IMG/VR virus record: IMGVR_UViG_3300034418_002094
Location: 1-25,802 of that record
DNA: 25,802 bases
Origin: a virus
Strand: one strand, 5' to 3'
Shown here: positions 1-6,696 of the stretch, piece by piece
Layout of the letters: the number at the start of each line of letters is the position of its first letter
Position numbering within the stretch: position 1 is the stretch's first letter
Made by a program: the position numbers and the translations under genes
Notes under the pieces: model-generated
Told to the model about the DNA's origin: nothing
The model's input: the letters and a program-made list of their open reading frames with translations, nothing else
Database searches by the model: none

Positions 1-126
1 TATTCCTGCAATCCTACCTACCTGCTCACGATAACTAGCATAATCCGAACTTGCTCCATATGCAAGGGAATTTTTTATATTTTCTATTTCTTTTTGTAAT
101 TCTTTTTGTAATTCTTCGTATAACAA
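1..126 (-). CDS. Hypothetical small phage protein, N-terminal part, TTG start, runs off the left edge
   Basis: The minus strand is open for 42 codons from a TTG at 126-124 to the window edge. The TTG follows directly on the TAA of the upstream gene, and an AAGGA Shine-Dalgarno lies 8 bases before it, which supports this non-ATG start. The peptide opens with a charged amphipathic helix (repeated ELQKE units) and continues with a YASYREQVGRIAGI segment. Small proteins of this look sit beside portal genes in many phages as I recall, but their role is unknown. It is probably co-translated with the portal and the 333-residue protein. Confidence 0.6.
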   Translation of the reverse strand, partial: MLYEELQKELQKEIENIKNSLAYGASSDYASYREQVGRIAGI

Positions 127-1128
127 TTATATCATCCTTTGATAGTTAGTTCCATATGGGTTTCTCTCTATACTACCTCCAGATTTAAACGTAAAATCTG
201 CCATATTTCCCATTACTGGCTTTCGCGCTAATACTAATGGACCTACTTGAATTAATTCATCAGCATATAAAACAGGGTCACCAGTAGCTTTATCATAAAA
301 ATAACTGTGTCTTCCTGGATTTAATCCTACTTGTATCCATTCAGAATCAGGATTGTTAAGTTCCCTTCCAGCTAATGCCATAGCTTTATCTGTAGATAAA
401 TTAACAAAGTCGCCTTCCATTGCAGCATAAGGTGTTTTAGCTCCTCCTTGTGCAATCTTTAATCCTTTTGTTTGTTTACCTACTTCTTCTGGCAAATGAA
501 ATTTAACATTTTTTAATGCGGCTGTTTGACCATATCCAAATACTTTCCCTGCATTAGGCTCGTGAAAAGTAACAACCCATGTATCGTAGTCATTGTAAGC
601 TGGTATATCTAAACGTGTAGAAACTCTTTGCCCAACCAAATCTTCTGGGTTTATTGTTTTTCCTACTACTCCTTTTTCTATTGCTTTGTTTCCAGCTATA
701 ATTGCTTCAATTCTTTTAAATGAAGGAACTTCTGGAAGTTCTGTAATAGGTATAATTGGATTGTATTCTTTAGATAGTTTATTAAATTCTTCTTTTGTAA
801 TATTACCTTCGTCTAAATCTTTGGCAGCTTGTTTTAATATATCAGGTTGTTCTTTTCTTTGACTAGGTACTTTATAAGCTTTTCTAAGTTCGTCAAGGTC
901 AAGACCTTCTTCATCAATTTGTCTTCCTAATGTTCCTGTTTTAGAAATAGGTGCTTGTTTAGCAACAGCACCTGCAGGTAAATTTTCAAGTTCTCTAAGA
1001 GCCGAAGGTTTTGTAGATGCTTCTTCAGCTAACTCACTAATTCCTTTTTTAGAGATAGCAGACTTAGCAGCATCTTTAGATAATGTTTTAGCTACGGTAG
1101 TTCCTATCTTACCTAAAATACCAGACAT
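127..1128 (-). CDS. Conserved phage virion-module protein of unknown function (333 aa)
   Basis: The gene follows the portal with only 3 bases between stop and start, so it belongs to the leftward structural operon. Residues 1-130 are Lys/Glu/Ala-rich and look like low-complexity helix. Residues 135-320 look like a folded domain, with a conserved-looking stretch around 272-304 (GRHSYFYD, then DELIQVGPLVLARKP). I have the impression of similar C-terminal modules in other phage virion or polyvalent proteins, but I cannot assign a named family. No signal peptide, membrane segment or catalytic motif is visible. The position next to the portal suggests an internal virion or ejected protein; that is inference. 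Confidence 0.75.
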   Translation of the reverse strand: MSGILGKIGTTVAKTLSKDAAKSAISKKGISELAEEASTKPSALRELENLPAGAVAKQAPISKTGTLGRQIDEEGLDLDELRKAYKVPSQRKEQPDILKQAAKDLDEGNITKEEFNKLSKEYNPIIPITELPEVPSFKRIEAIIAGNKAIEKGVVGKTINPEDLVGQRVSTRLDIPAYNDYDTWVVTFHEPNAGKVFGYGQTAALKNVKFHLPEEVGKQTKGLKIAQGGAKTPYAAMEGDFVNLSTDKAMALAGRELNNPDSEWIQVGLNPGRHSYFYDKATGDPVLYADELIQVGPLVLARKPVMGNMADFTFKSGGSIERNPYGTNYQRMI

Positions 1129-1131
1129 TAA

Positions 1132-3636
1132 TTAAACCCCAGGATTATCTTCTTTCATAAGCTGCATTAAAAGATTAGCTGTAGCTTTAGACTCATCAAG
1201 GTCATTAGCTTCTTGTGACTTAATAAGACTACCAAGCAGTTTCATTGCTTCAATGGCTCGTTTATTACTGCGGTCTTCATCTTTCTGAATAGCCCTCATT
1301 TGTTCTGATGTACCTTTTTGTTGCGCATCAATAGCTATTTTCATTTCTTTAAGGTCTTGGTCACGCATCTTAACTGCGGCATTGACCTGTTCTTTAGCAG
1401 CCAGAGTTTGATTCTTCTGTTGTTCAAGCTGAAGTTTCTGTGCTTCTAGCTGAAGCATTTGTTGTTCTGGCGTAACTGGACCGCCCTGTGCAACTTGTTG
1501 TGCAGCTTGAAGCAGCTGCTGTGCAGCCTGTAGTTGTAGTGCTGATTCTGGGTCAGGCATTTGAGCAAGCTGCTCTGCAATTTGAGGATTGTCAATAGCC
1601 ATCCTCATCATGCCTTCCATTTGTTCTTGATAACCAAGGATACTATGTTCAGCAATATTGGCTTGCAATGCTGCAGCAATTTGAGGCAAAGCAGGATTCT
1701 GTTGGTTCAATGGGTTTTGAATAAACGCCATCTTAACATTGATATGTGCATTATGGTCTTGACCTTTGAAAGCTTTAATAGGCTTGCCTTGAGATACAGT
1801 CATAATGTCTGATAGTGGGTCTTGTGGTACAGCCTCTTCTTTACGTGGCATAAGTTTTTCTACATCTGGAACATTGGCTGATTCAAGAAGCATACGGTTA
1901 ATTGCTTCCATATCAAACATACCTGGAGGAGACTGCGAAGCAATCTGCTGTACCATTTGAATCAACATCATACGCTGTGCATTAGAAGGAATATTCGGGT
2001 CAGACACAGGAATAACATCTACACGTCCATCAAAGTCTGACTTTAATACTTTCTCGCAGCATCCTGGAAGGTCGTAAGGATACTCGTCTGGTAGATATTC
2101 GTAGTCTACACGTGCCAGAATTTTAAACTCGTCACGTTGTGCTTTGTGTAGCCGCTTGTGAATAGCAGAGAAGAACTTGCTTGAAGCTTCTAGCAATGCC
2201 ATCGTTGTACCGACAGGACCATAGCCCCCACTATCTGCAATGACTTGCTCTGTACTGTCGGCAAACTTCTGACCAACACCAGTGACATAGGTCAACATGT
2301 TGAATAGAGTTTGTGATGGTTCTTTAAATGGTAGTGGCACAATGGCCTTCGATAGGTCTACCCCTGTCGATTCTACTTCTTTAAATTCCCCTGGTGCGAT
2401 TGGGTCGTTGTCCCCGACAATTCTAACGCCTTTTGCCTTAAAGCCACCAGGAAGGTTAGCGAACTGACCTGCATCAAGTAGTGACCGCATTGCTGCAGTG
2501 GCGGACATTGTGAGGTTACCAAGGAAGTGGATAAGTCCAAGACCATAAAATCCAAAGCCAGGTACATAACGATAATGCGTGAAGTGAAGTTTCTTAGTAT
2601 ATTTTTCATCTCCCTCGTTCCAGTTTCTTCTAATAGACAGAACCTGTCCCGACCTTTCCTCAACCGTAACAATGTACGGACAAGCAACGCCCTCTCCACG
2701 AGCCATCTTGTCTTCAGGAATTTCTAAATAACAGTGCTGCTCAAGCAACACATACTGTGGGTCATTGTCACCTGCTGGTGATAAACCCAATACAGTGTCC
2801 ATCTTCTCTGCCATACCTGACAGATTAGGAACACCTGCATCTGGTAATTCTACATCGGCATACATACCTGCGTCAATCTGACGGAACAATTCGTTAGGGC
2901 TACGATAGATTACGTGTGTATATCTATCTGCCCGTAGCAGGTCGGTAGCATAGTAGGACACATAAAACTGGTCGATAGGAACAAACTCACTGACTGGGCG
3001 ACCAAGACTTGCGTCATAATAAATCTTTTTAATAGATGAACCGATAAGCGGTAGATGGAACAGCATACGTTCAAACTCATCGAAGTATTCAGGCATTTGT
3101 TCTGTAACCTGATAATTCATAAATGTTCTGACGCGCTCTGCCTGTGCAATTTTCTCTGCCGTTTGCTCTCCAAGTACTTGTGTTTTAATTGGACCTTTGG
3201 CAGGAAATAATTCTTGTGAAGCTTTAGACTGAAACTTAACAGCCGACTCAATCAGTAGTGGATGAACAGCTGTGGCTGCTCCTTCAAATGGTTCGCTTGT
3301 GTCTTCAAGCTTCAGACCTAATAGGTCAAAGCCTCTTTCAAACATGCTTTCCCATTCACCACGAGAATCTTTGTCTGCTTCAAACTTATCAATAACTGTA
3401 TGACCAATATCTTTTAAGTCGTCTTCATCAAGCAGGTCAACTAGGTTTTCATAAAAACCTGTATCAACACCAACCTCAATTTCAATGGATTCTTCTACTG
3501 GTTCAAAGTCTACAATAACTTCACCAGTTTCAGGGTCTACTTCAATCGAAGCACCGCCTTCCATTTCTCTTTCCATTGATAGTTGAATTACATTATCGCC
3601 TTCGATGCGGTCATAAGGATTACGTTCTGTAGCCAT
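1132..3636 (-). CDS. Portal (head-tail connector) protein
   Basis: The 834-residue protein has the size and composition of the large P22/T7-like portal group: an acidic N-terminus, a long alpha/beta body containing an FGFYGLGLIHFLGN segment and a TTMALLEASSKFFSAIHKRL helix, and a Gln-rich C-terminal coiled-coil (about residues 690-790, many LQLEQQ-like runs) as in extended portal barrels. A portal forms the dodecameric ring through which DNA is packaged and ejected. The gene lies directly downstream of the large terminase, the usual order. The ATG has an AAGGGA Shine-Dalgarno 5 bases upstream. A candidate promoter lies just upstream (3668-3696). The family assignment is from general features, not a search. 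Confidence 0.85.
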   Translation of the reverse strand: MATERNPYDRIEGDNVIQLSMEREMEGGASIEVDPETGEVIVDFEPVEESIEIEVGVDTGFYENLVDLLDEDDLKDIGHTVIDKFEADKDSRGEWESMFERGFDLLGLKLEDTSEPFEGAATAVHPLLIESAVKFQSKASQELFPAKGPIKTQVLGEQTAEKIAQAERVRTFMNYQVTEQMPEYFDEFERMLFHLPLIGSSIKKIYYDASLGRPVSEFVPIDQFYVSYYATDLLRADRYTHVIYRSPNELFRQIDAGMYADVELPDAGVPNLSGMAEKMDTVLGLSPAGDNDPQYVLLEQHCYLEIPEDKMARGEGVACPYIVTVEERSGQVLSIRRNWNEGDEKYTKKLHFTHYRYVPGFGFYGLGLIHFLGNLTMSATAAMRSLLDAGQFANLPGGFKAKGVRIVGDNDPIAPGEFKEVESTGVDLSKAIVPLPFKEPSQTLFNMLTYVTGVGQKFADSTEQVIADSGGYGPVGTTMALLEASSKFFSAIHKRLHKAQRDEFKILARVDYEYLPDEYPYDLPGCCEKVLKSDFDGRVDVIPVSDPNIPSNAQRMMLIQMVQQIASQSPPGMFDMEAINRMLLESANVPDVEKLMPRKEEAVPQDPLSDIMTVSQGKPIKAFKGQDHNAHINVKMAFIQNPLNQQNPALPQIAAALQANIAEHSILGYQEQMEGMMRMAIDNPQIAEQLAQMPDPESALQLQAAQQLLQAAQQVAQGGPVTPEQQMLQLEAQKLQLEQQKNQTLAAKEQVNAAVKMRDQDLKEMKIAIDAQQKGTSEQMRAIQKDEDRSNKRAIEAMKLLGSLIKSQEANDLDESKATANLLMQLMKEDNPGV

Positions 3637-3667
3637 ATTAGTCCCTTGTTAAAATACTGTAGCCTAT

Positions 3668-3696
3668 ATTATACACCTAAGTGCGCCAATATCCAA
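3668..3696 (-). promoter_or_regulatory. Candidate sigma70 promoter for the portal operon
   Basis: On the minus strand TTGGAT (3696-3691) and a perfect TATAAT (3673-3668) are separated by 17 bases. The predicted start would lie about 25 bases before the portal ATG. It overlaps the 3' end of the terminase gene. The -35 is weak (3 of 6), so confidence rests on the -10 and spacing. Confidence 0.45.
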
Positions 3697-5215
3697 CCCT
3701 CTTTTGTCTTCTTGGGTTATAATCATCTTCCCAGTTAGGGTCGTCTGGGTGTGTAATATTCCAGCTGTCCTTCATATATTGAATAGCCATAGTCATAGCA
3801 TCCACTTGGTCATCATGTGCGCCATTGGGAAAGGCCAATGCTTCGTCATACAAATCACCAGCCCACTCCTTTCCACGTGGTATAAACAATCTACCTGCTT
3901 CCATAATTGGAGTAGAAGCATATACCCTGCTTACCTTGTCTCTGTCAGGCAGATACTCTAACACAGGCAGACCTGCTCTACGCATGTCCTGTATCAATGA
4001 CTGCCCTGAAGCTTTTTTCTCCACGATACACACATCTGGTCTGTGTTTCTGGAAAAGATGCTGCGCTACTCTACGAAGTTCTGGATATTCAAACCTGTCC
4101 TTGACATTCCCCAGTAGTATCAGACATGGCACGGCTGACTCAACACCATACTCATTACGTTCCATCTGGTAGAATATACCCCATGTCTGTATAACACTAT
4201 AGTCAGCAGTCTTACTGGTGGAGAATGCTGTGTCATAGGTTTGTATTAACATTTCACAACTAGGTGGGTCTTCATACTCCCACCATTGGAACCATTTCTT
4301 TTTAATAATGCCGCCTTCTTCTGGCGATGGGTTTTGCATATACAGTGCATCCCAGTAGCGGCTACCATTGCTTGAGCGTATCTCTTGCTCATCAACTCTA
4401 AGAACACTGTCAGGCTTCCACTCTGGAAAGTAGCTAGTACCTTCTGGTAAACCTAACAGATTGGCAGCTGTCTCATCTAGCCAAGCAGGAATACTAATTA
4501 CTTCCCACTTGTTCTCTGTCAGTTCATTCTCCTGCTTCAGCAGCCAGCCACACAGGTCATCGAAGTGATAGCGAGTATTAATAATGATAATAGCCCCATT
4601 AGGCATAAGACGAGTACGTAGACCAGAAGGCCACCATTCTTTAATATAACGTCTACCAGCTTCACTGAAACTATCCTCCTCTGACATTACATCATCCAGC
4701 AAGGCTAGGTGCGCACCACGACCTGCAATCTGTGACCTTACACCTGCAGCATAGTATGAGCCATTGTGGTTCGTCTTCCACTTACCTGCAGCCTTAACGT
4801 CACTGCGTAGCTGAACACCCTTGAACACACGCTGAAAGTCTTCTGTGTTTACCAAGTCCCTTACACTACGACCAAAGTCACTAGCCAGCTGGTCACTGTG
4901 TGACACAGACATAATTTCATGGTTAGGGTTACGCCCTATATACCACGCAGGAAAGAGCTTACTGGTTACCAGACTCTTAGAGCTACGTGGTGGTAGAAAC
5001 ACCATAAGCCTTTTAATCTCACCATCGGCTACCTTCTGCAGCCTGTCACACAATAACTCTATGTGTCTACCCATGTGAAAGTCAGACACAAGAGTAGGAG
5101 CAAACTTCCTGACATATGTTAGAAAGTCTTCCTTACACTTAGCAGTAATATAATTACCCAGTGCCTCATCAAACCCTATATAATTTTTAAAGTCTTCTAC
5201 TTGTTCTTGTATCAT
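3677..5215 (-). CDS. terL: Terminase large subunit (packaging ATPase-nuclease)
   Basis: The 512-residue protein shows both TerL domains. The ATPase has a Walker A-like loop PPRSSKS (75-81), a Walker B ALLDD (171-175) and a coupling motif NTR (213-215). The RNase H-like nuclease has three acidic clusters: D328 in QTYDTA, E399 in CIVEKK, and D468/D469 in GAHDDQVDAM. It docks on the portal, pumps DNA into the prohead and cuts concatemers. No small terminase is recognisable in the window. The ATG at 5215 has no clear Shine-Dalgarno, but the reading frame has no better in-frame start before residue 48. It is the first gene of the leftward arm, with a leader of about 150 bases if the promoter at 5372-5400 is used. 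Confidence 0.95.
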   Translation of the reverse strand: MIQEQVEDFKNYIGFDEALGNYITAKCKEDFLTYVRKFAPTLVSDFHMGRHIELLCDRLQKVADGEIKRLMVFLPPRSSKSLVTSKLFPAWYIGRNPNHEIMSVSHSDQLASDFGRSVRDLVNTEDFQRVFKGVQLRSDVKAAGKWKTNHNGSYYAAGVRSQIAGRGAHLALLDDVMSEEDSFSEAGRRYIKEWWPSGLRTRLMPNGAIIIINTRYHFDDLCGWLLKQENELTENKWEVISIPAWLDETAANLLGLPEGTSYFPEWKPDSVLRVDEQEIRSSNGSRYWDALYMQNPSPEEGGIIKKKWFQWWEYEDPPSCEMLIQTYDTAFSTSKTADYSVIQTWGIFYQMERNEYGVESAVPCLILLGNVKDRFEYPELRRVAQHLFQKHRPDVCIVEKKASGQSLIQDMRRAGLPVLEYLPDRDKVSRVYASTPIMEAGRLFIPRGKEWAGDLYDEALAFPNGAHDDQVDAMTMAIQYMKDSWNITHPDDPNWEDDYNPRRQKRVGYWRT

Positions 5216-5244
5216 ATTGTAACATTTCGTGATGTATCTGGGTA

Positions 5245-5273
5245 TTGTATGTTTGGAAAATCCATGCTATACT
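5245..5273 (+). promoter_or_regulatory. Rightward sigma70 promoter with extended -10
   Basis: TTGTAT (5245-5250) and TATACT (5268-5273) are 17 bases apart, and a TGC triplet just before the -10 makes an extended -10 element. It points away from the terminase gene. No gene with a ribosome site follows before the terminator at 5425-5487, so it may drive a short untranslated RNA. Confidence 0.55.
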
Positions 5274-5279
5274 AACTTT

Positions 5280-5486
5280 ACTTTAAAGTTGGAAGAAGAT
5301 ATATAGAACCTCGATAGCCCCGCCCCAGTTAATTATTATTATTACTATTATTACTTCCTACCATTAATGTAATTATACTTTATAATAATATTATATACAA
5401 CACAAAATACTATATACTACATACAACCTAGGCTGCCCCGCCGTTGATTGATAAATCAACAACGACAGTGGCCTGGGTTTTATTTT
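5280..5486 (+). ncRNA. Candidate short untranslated RNA, partly antisense to the terminase leader
   Basis: The stretch lies between a good promoter (5245-5273) and a hairpin-plus-T-run terminator (5425-5487), giving a predicted transcript of about 205 nt. It contains no open frame with a ribosome site; an ATG near 5368 is followed at once by TAA. The first part is AT-rich with TTA/TTATT repeats, and a GCCCCGCC motif occurs twice (near 5320 and 5435). The leftward terminase promoter at 5372-5400 lies inside it, so about 85 nt of the RNA would be antisense to the terminase leader. Only sequence logic supports it. Confidence 0.35.
5372..5400 (-). promoter_or_regulatory. Leftward sigma70 promoter for the terminase-portal arm
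   Basis: On the minus strand TTGTAT (5400-5395) and a perfect TATAAT (5377-5372) are 17 bases apart. The same TTGTAT -35 is used by the rightward promoter at 5245. It would start the structural transcript about 150 bases before terL. The surroundings are AT-rich, which raises the chance of a false match. Confidence 0.5.
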
Positions 5487-5487
5487 T
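5425..5487 (+). terminator. Compound hairpin with T-run, rightward terminator
   Basis: An outer 9-bp stem pairs AACCTAGGC (5425-5433) with GCCTGGGTT (5471-5479), with one G-T pair. Inside it a 7-bp stem pairs GTTGATT (5443-5449) with AATCAAC (5454-5460) around a GATA loop. A run of mostly T follows (5478-5490). On the opposite strand no T-run follows, so it should act rightward only. Confidence 0.6.
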
Positions 5488-5705
5488 TTTATACCCTGAT
5501 ATACCCTCTTATTTTTTTCTACTAATAGAACTACCTCTATTTCATTTTTATTTTGACCTACTAATTCCTGCACAAAAAATAGGCAATTACTTCCCAGAAT
5601 TTTGGAATATGATAAAGTTCCTTAATTTGGTCGGTATGTGTCAGGCACTATTTATATATACATATACACGCAGTTTTTTTGGGGTACCCTCTCAAACACC
5701 TCTAC

Positions 5706-5722
5706 TTGAGAATGATTCTCAA
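5706..5722. promoter_or_regulatory. Fur-box-like perfect palindrome
   Basis: TTGAGAATGATTCTCAA is a perfect 17-bp palindrome around G5714. Its inner 15 bases match the classical 7-1-7 Fur site TGATAATGATTATCA at 13 positions. It lies upstream of the gene at 5924 and 33 bp from a related palindrome at 5740-5754. Fur-family regulators (Fur, Mur, Irr) are the natural candidates from established knowledge; binding by a host protein is inference. Confidence 0.5.
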
Positions 5723-5739
5723 TAGCAAAAGGATGCTTT

Positions 5740-5754
5740 TTAGAACGATTCTAA
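5740..5754. promoter_or_regulatory. Irr/ICE-like palindrome
   Basis: TTAGAA-CGA-TTCTAA is a perfect inverted repeat with a 3-base centre. Including one flanking base on each side it matches the alphaproteobacterial iron control element TTTAGAA-N3-TTCTAAA, as I recall it, at 13 of 14 defined positions. It also matches the neighbouring palindrome at 5706-5722 at 13 of 17 positions, so the two may be paired operators of one regulator. Confidence 0.45.
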
Positions 5755-5776
5755 TTTGCATTTGCGCTTGTCCCAT

Positions 5777-5792
5777 TGTTTCACGTGAAACA
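5777..5792. promoter_or_regulatory. parS: parS, consensus ParB-binding site
   Basis: TGTTTCACGTGAAACA is a perfect 16-bp palindrome and exactly fits the conserved bacterial chromosomal parS consensus TGTTNCACGTGAAACA, which also holds in alphaproteobacteria. No ParA or ParB gene is present in the window, so any binding would depend on the host ParB or a phage gene elsewhere. It lies in the control region, 140 bp before the gene at 5924. A 7-bp inverted pair, ATTTGCA (5754-5760) and TGCAAAT (5802-5808), flanks it. The sequence match is certain; the function in the phage is inferred. Confidence 0.8.
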
Positions 5793-5885
5793 TTGTAGTG
5801 TTGCAAATATGTCACACAATAAAAATAATTTATGCCCCATGCTTTTTTCTATTGACTATGACCCCAACCTATGCCCCTATGTACT

Positions 5886-5908
5886 TAGGCGATGTTGCCT
5901 AGTTTTTT
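5886..5908 (+). terminator. Weak hairpin plus T-run just before a gene (attenuator-like)
   Basis: TAGGC (5886-5890) pairs with GCCTA (5897-5901) around a GATGTT loop and is followed by six T. The Shine-Dalgarno of the gene at 5924 starts within 3 bases of the T-run. It could end transcripts from upstream or attenuate entry into that gene. A 5-bp stem makes this a weak terminator. Confidence 0.35.
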
Positions 5909-5923
5909 GAAAGGAAATTGACC

Positions 5924-6136
5924 ATGACTATCGAATTGACCAACCCTACCCGCGCTGTTGCCATTGTAGATATAAGCGACCAACACCGCGAGTATTGCCG
6001 CGAGCAAGGCATACGCTTCGAGTTTGATTATGGGGCTATGCTCGATTCTTTATATCCCGCGCTTAAAGAGGAATATCCCCAAGAACGCGCTAAAATTTTA
6101 GGCTATGTTTATAAATTGCTGAATAAATACGCATAA
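5924..6136 (+). CDS. Hypothetical 70-aa protein of the control region
   Basis: The ATG at 5924 is chosen over an in-frame TTG at 5918 because AAGGA ends 8 bases before it. The product is a soluble, acidic-to-neutral protein with a C-terminal helix-rich half (EEYPQERAKILGYVYKLLNKYA) and no recognised motif. It stands alone between an attenuator-like hairpin and a good terminator, inside the repeat-rich control region. Its codons use CGC and GCG noticeably more than the genes further right. A regulator of the nearby repeats is a natural guess, but no helix-turn-helix is evident. Confidence 0.75.
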   Translation: MTIELTNPTRAVAIVDISDQHREYCREQGIRFEFDYGAMLDSLYPALKEEYPQERAKILGYVYKLLNKYA

Positions 6137-6145
6137 ATGAGAGAG

Positions 6146-6173
6146 AACCCGCCATTAGTGCGGGTTTTCTTTT
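6146..6173 (+). terminator. Rho-independent terminator
   Basis: AACCCGC (6146-6152) pairs perfectly with GCGGGTT (6160-6166) around a 7-base loop, followed by TTTTCTTTT. It lies 9 bases after the stop of the 70-aa gene and isolates it from the repeats downstream. Confidence 0.85.
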
Positions 6174-6194
6174 GCCTAAAATTAGAACAAAAAG

Positions 6195-6238
6195 AGAACA
6201 AAACGTAAACAAAACAAGAACATAACGTGAACAAACAG
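6195..6238 (+). repeat. Two tandem 22-bp repeats rich in GAACA
   Basis: Unit 1 (6195-6216) begins AGAACAAAACGTAAACAAA and unit 2 (6217-6238) begins AGAACATAACGTGAACAAA. They follow each other without a gap and differ at only a few positions. Partial copies flank them (TTAGAACA at 6182, GTGAACATC at 6238). Direct repeats of about two helical turns next to other repeat families are typical of replication origins; this is inference. Confidence 0.6.
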
Positions 6239-6250
6239 TGAACATCGGGC

Positions 6251-6312
6251 TGCCTAAAAAGTAGGCATATGCTCATTATTTAGGCATTCAAAATATGATT
6301 AAAAAATAGGCA
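6251..6312. repeat. Cluster of TAGGCA / TGCCTA elements
   Basis: TGCCTA (6251-6256) and TAGGCA (6262-6267) form an inverted pair around AAAAG, and TAGGCA recurs at 6281-6286 and 6307-6312. Further copies in the control region lie at 5580-5585, 6173-6178 (inverted), 6671-6683 (head to head) and 6813-6818, and the hairpin at 5886-5901 is built from the same core. The density in about 1.2 kb of intergenic DNA looks non-random, but I cannot compute it. Confidence 0.45.
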
Positions 6313-6330
6313 AAATATGAGCCGCCAGAG

Positions 6331-6553
6331 TGTCAAAATTATGACACTTCATGCCTTCATCAGTCCGTCAAAATCTTGACAGTGTCAGAAAATTGACAGG
6401 GTAAATCCTGCTGGTTGTGTCAAATTATTGACATTGACAATGGGCATAAAATCATGCTAATCTAAAAGATTAAAAATAATTTACTGTCAAAAAATTGACA
6501 TGTCAAAATACTGACGCGTCAAAAAATTGACTGTCAAATTATTGGCATTGACA
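6331..6553. repeat. Array of eight 16-bp palindromes, TGTCAAA-N3-TTGACA type
   Basis: Sites of 16 bp lie at 6331-6346, 6366-6381, 6383-6398, 6418-6433, 6485-6500, 6501-6516, 6517-6532 and 6532-6547. Each is a perfect or nearly perfect inverted repeat (for example TGTCAAAAAATTGACA at 6485). Sites 5-7 are head to tail with a 16-bp period and site 8 shares one base with site 7. Sites 4 and 8 are each followed by the extra half-site TTGACAATG, so 6418-6442 and 6532-6556 are a 24/25-match direct repeat. An AT-rich spacer (6446-6484) with the palindrome TAATCTAAAAGATTA (6458-6472) separates the two groups. This fits origin iterons or a multi-operator repressor site; the binding protein is unknown. 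Confidence 0.8.
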
Positions 6554-6570
6554 ATGTGGGCAGAATATGC

Positions 6571-6594
6571 AACGCGTGCGCACGTTCTTTTTTT
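6571..6594 (+). other. GC-rich palindrome followed by T-run
   Basis: The run around CGTGCGCACG (6574-6583, a perfect 10-bp palindrome) is preceded by AACG, can pair with the following CGTT, and is followed by CTTTTTTT. It may be a weak rightward terminator closing the repeat array, or a protein-binding site. Its GC-rich core stands out in very AT-rich DNA. Confidence 0.3.
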
Positions 6595-6622
6595 ATATTT
6601 TAGAAAAAGAAAAACCTATCCT

Positions 6623-6639
6623 AAAAGATAGTATCTTTT
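6623..6639. other. Perfect 17-bp palindrome
   Basis: AAAAGATAGTATCTTTT is perfectly symmetric around G6631. It lies between the repeat array and the early promoter. A binding site or small RNA hairpin is possible; nothing else identifies it. Confidence 0.4.
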
Positions 6640-6670
6640 TAAAATTGGTTCGGGTATATTCAAAAAACGA

Positions 6671-6683
6671 TAGGCAATGCCTA
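6671..6683. repeat. Head-to-head TAGGCA palindrome
   Basis: TAGGCAATGCCTA is a perfect 13-bp palindrome made of two copies of the TAGGCA element. It lies about 50 bp upstream of the early promoter, where an operator or activator site would act. Confidence 0.4.
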
Positions 6684-6696
6684 ACCGAAAACGCCA

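Noticed and set aside
1126-3636. Shared ERNPY motif at the portal N-terminus and the 333-aa protein C-terminus
   Set aside because: Only five residues match and codons differ; too short to argue for common origin.
5391-5573. A 60-codon leftward frame
   Set aside because: No ribosome site, overlaps the leftward promoter and the terminator hairpin, and the product has no protein-like features.
5444-5725. A 93-codon rightward hydrophobic frame in the control region
   Set aside because: It starts with TTG inside the stem of a terminator, has no ribosome site, and runs through the Fur-like palindrome; the AT-rich DNA explains the hydrophobic residues.
6331-6547. CRISPR-like repeat array
   Set aside because: The 16-bp repeats are palindromic and nearly contiguous with no uniform unique spacers and no cas genes; an operator or iteron array fits better.
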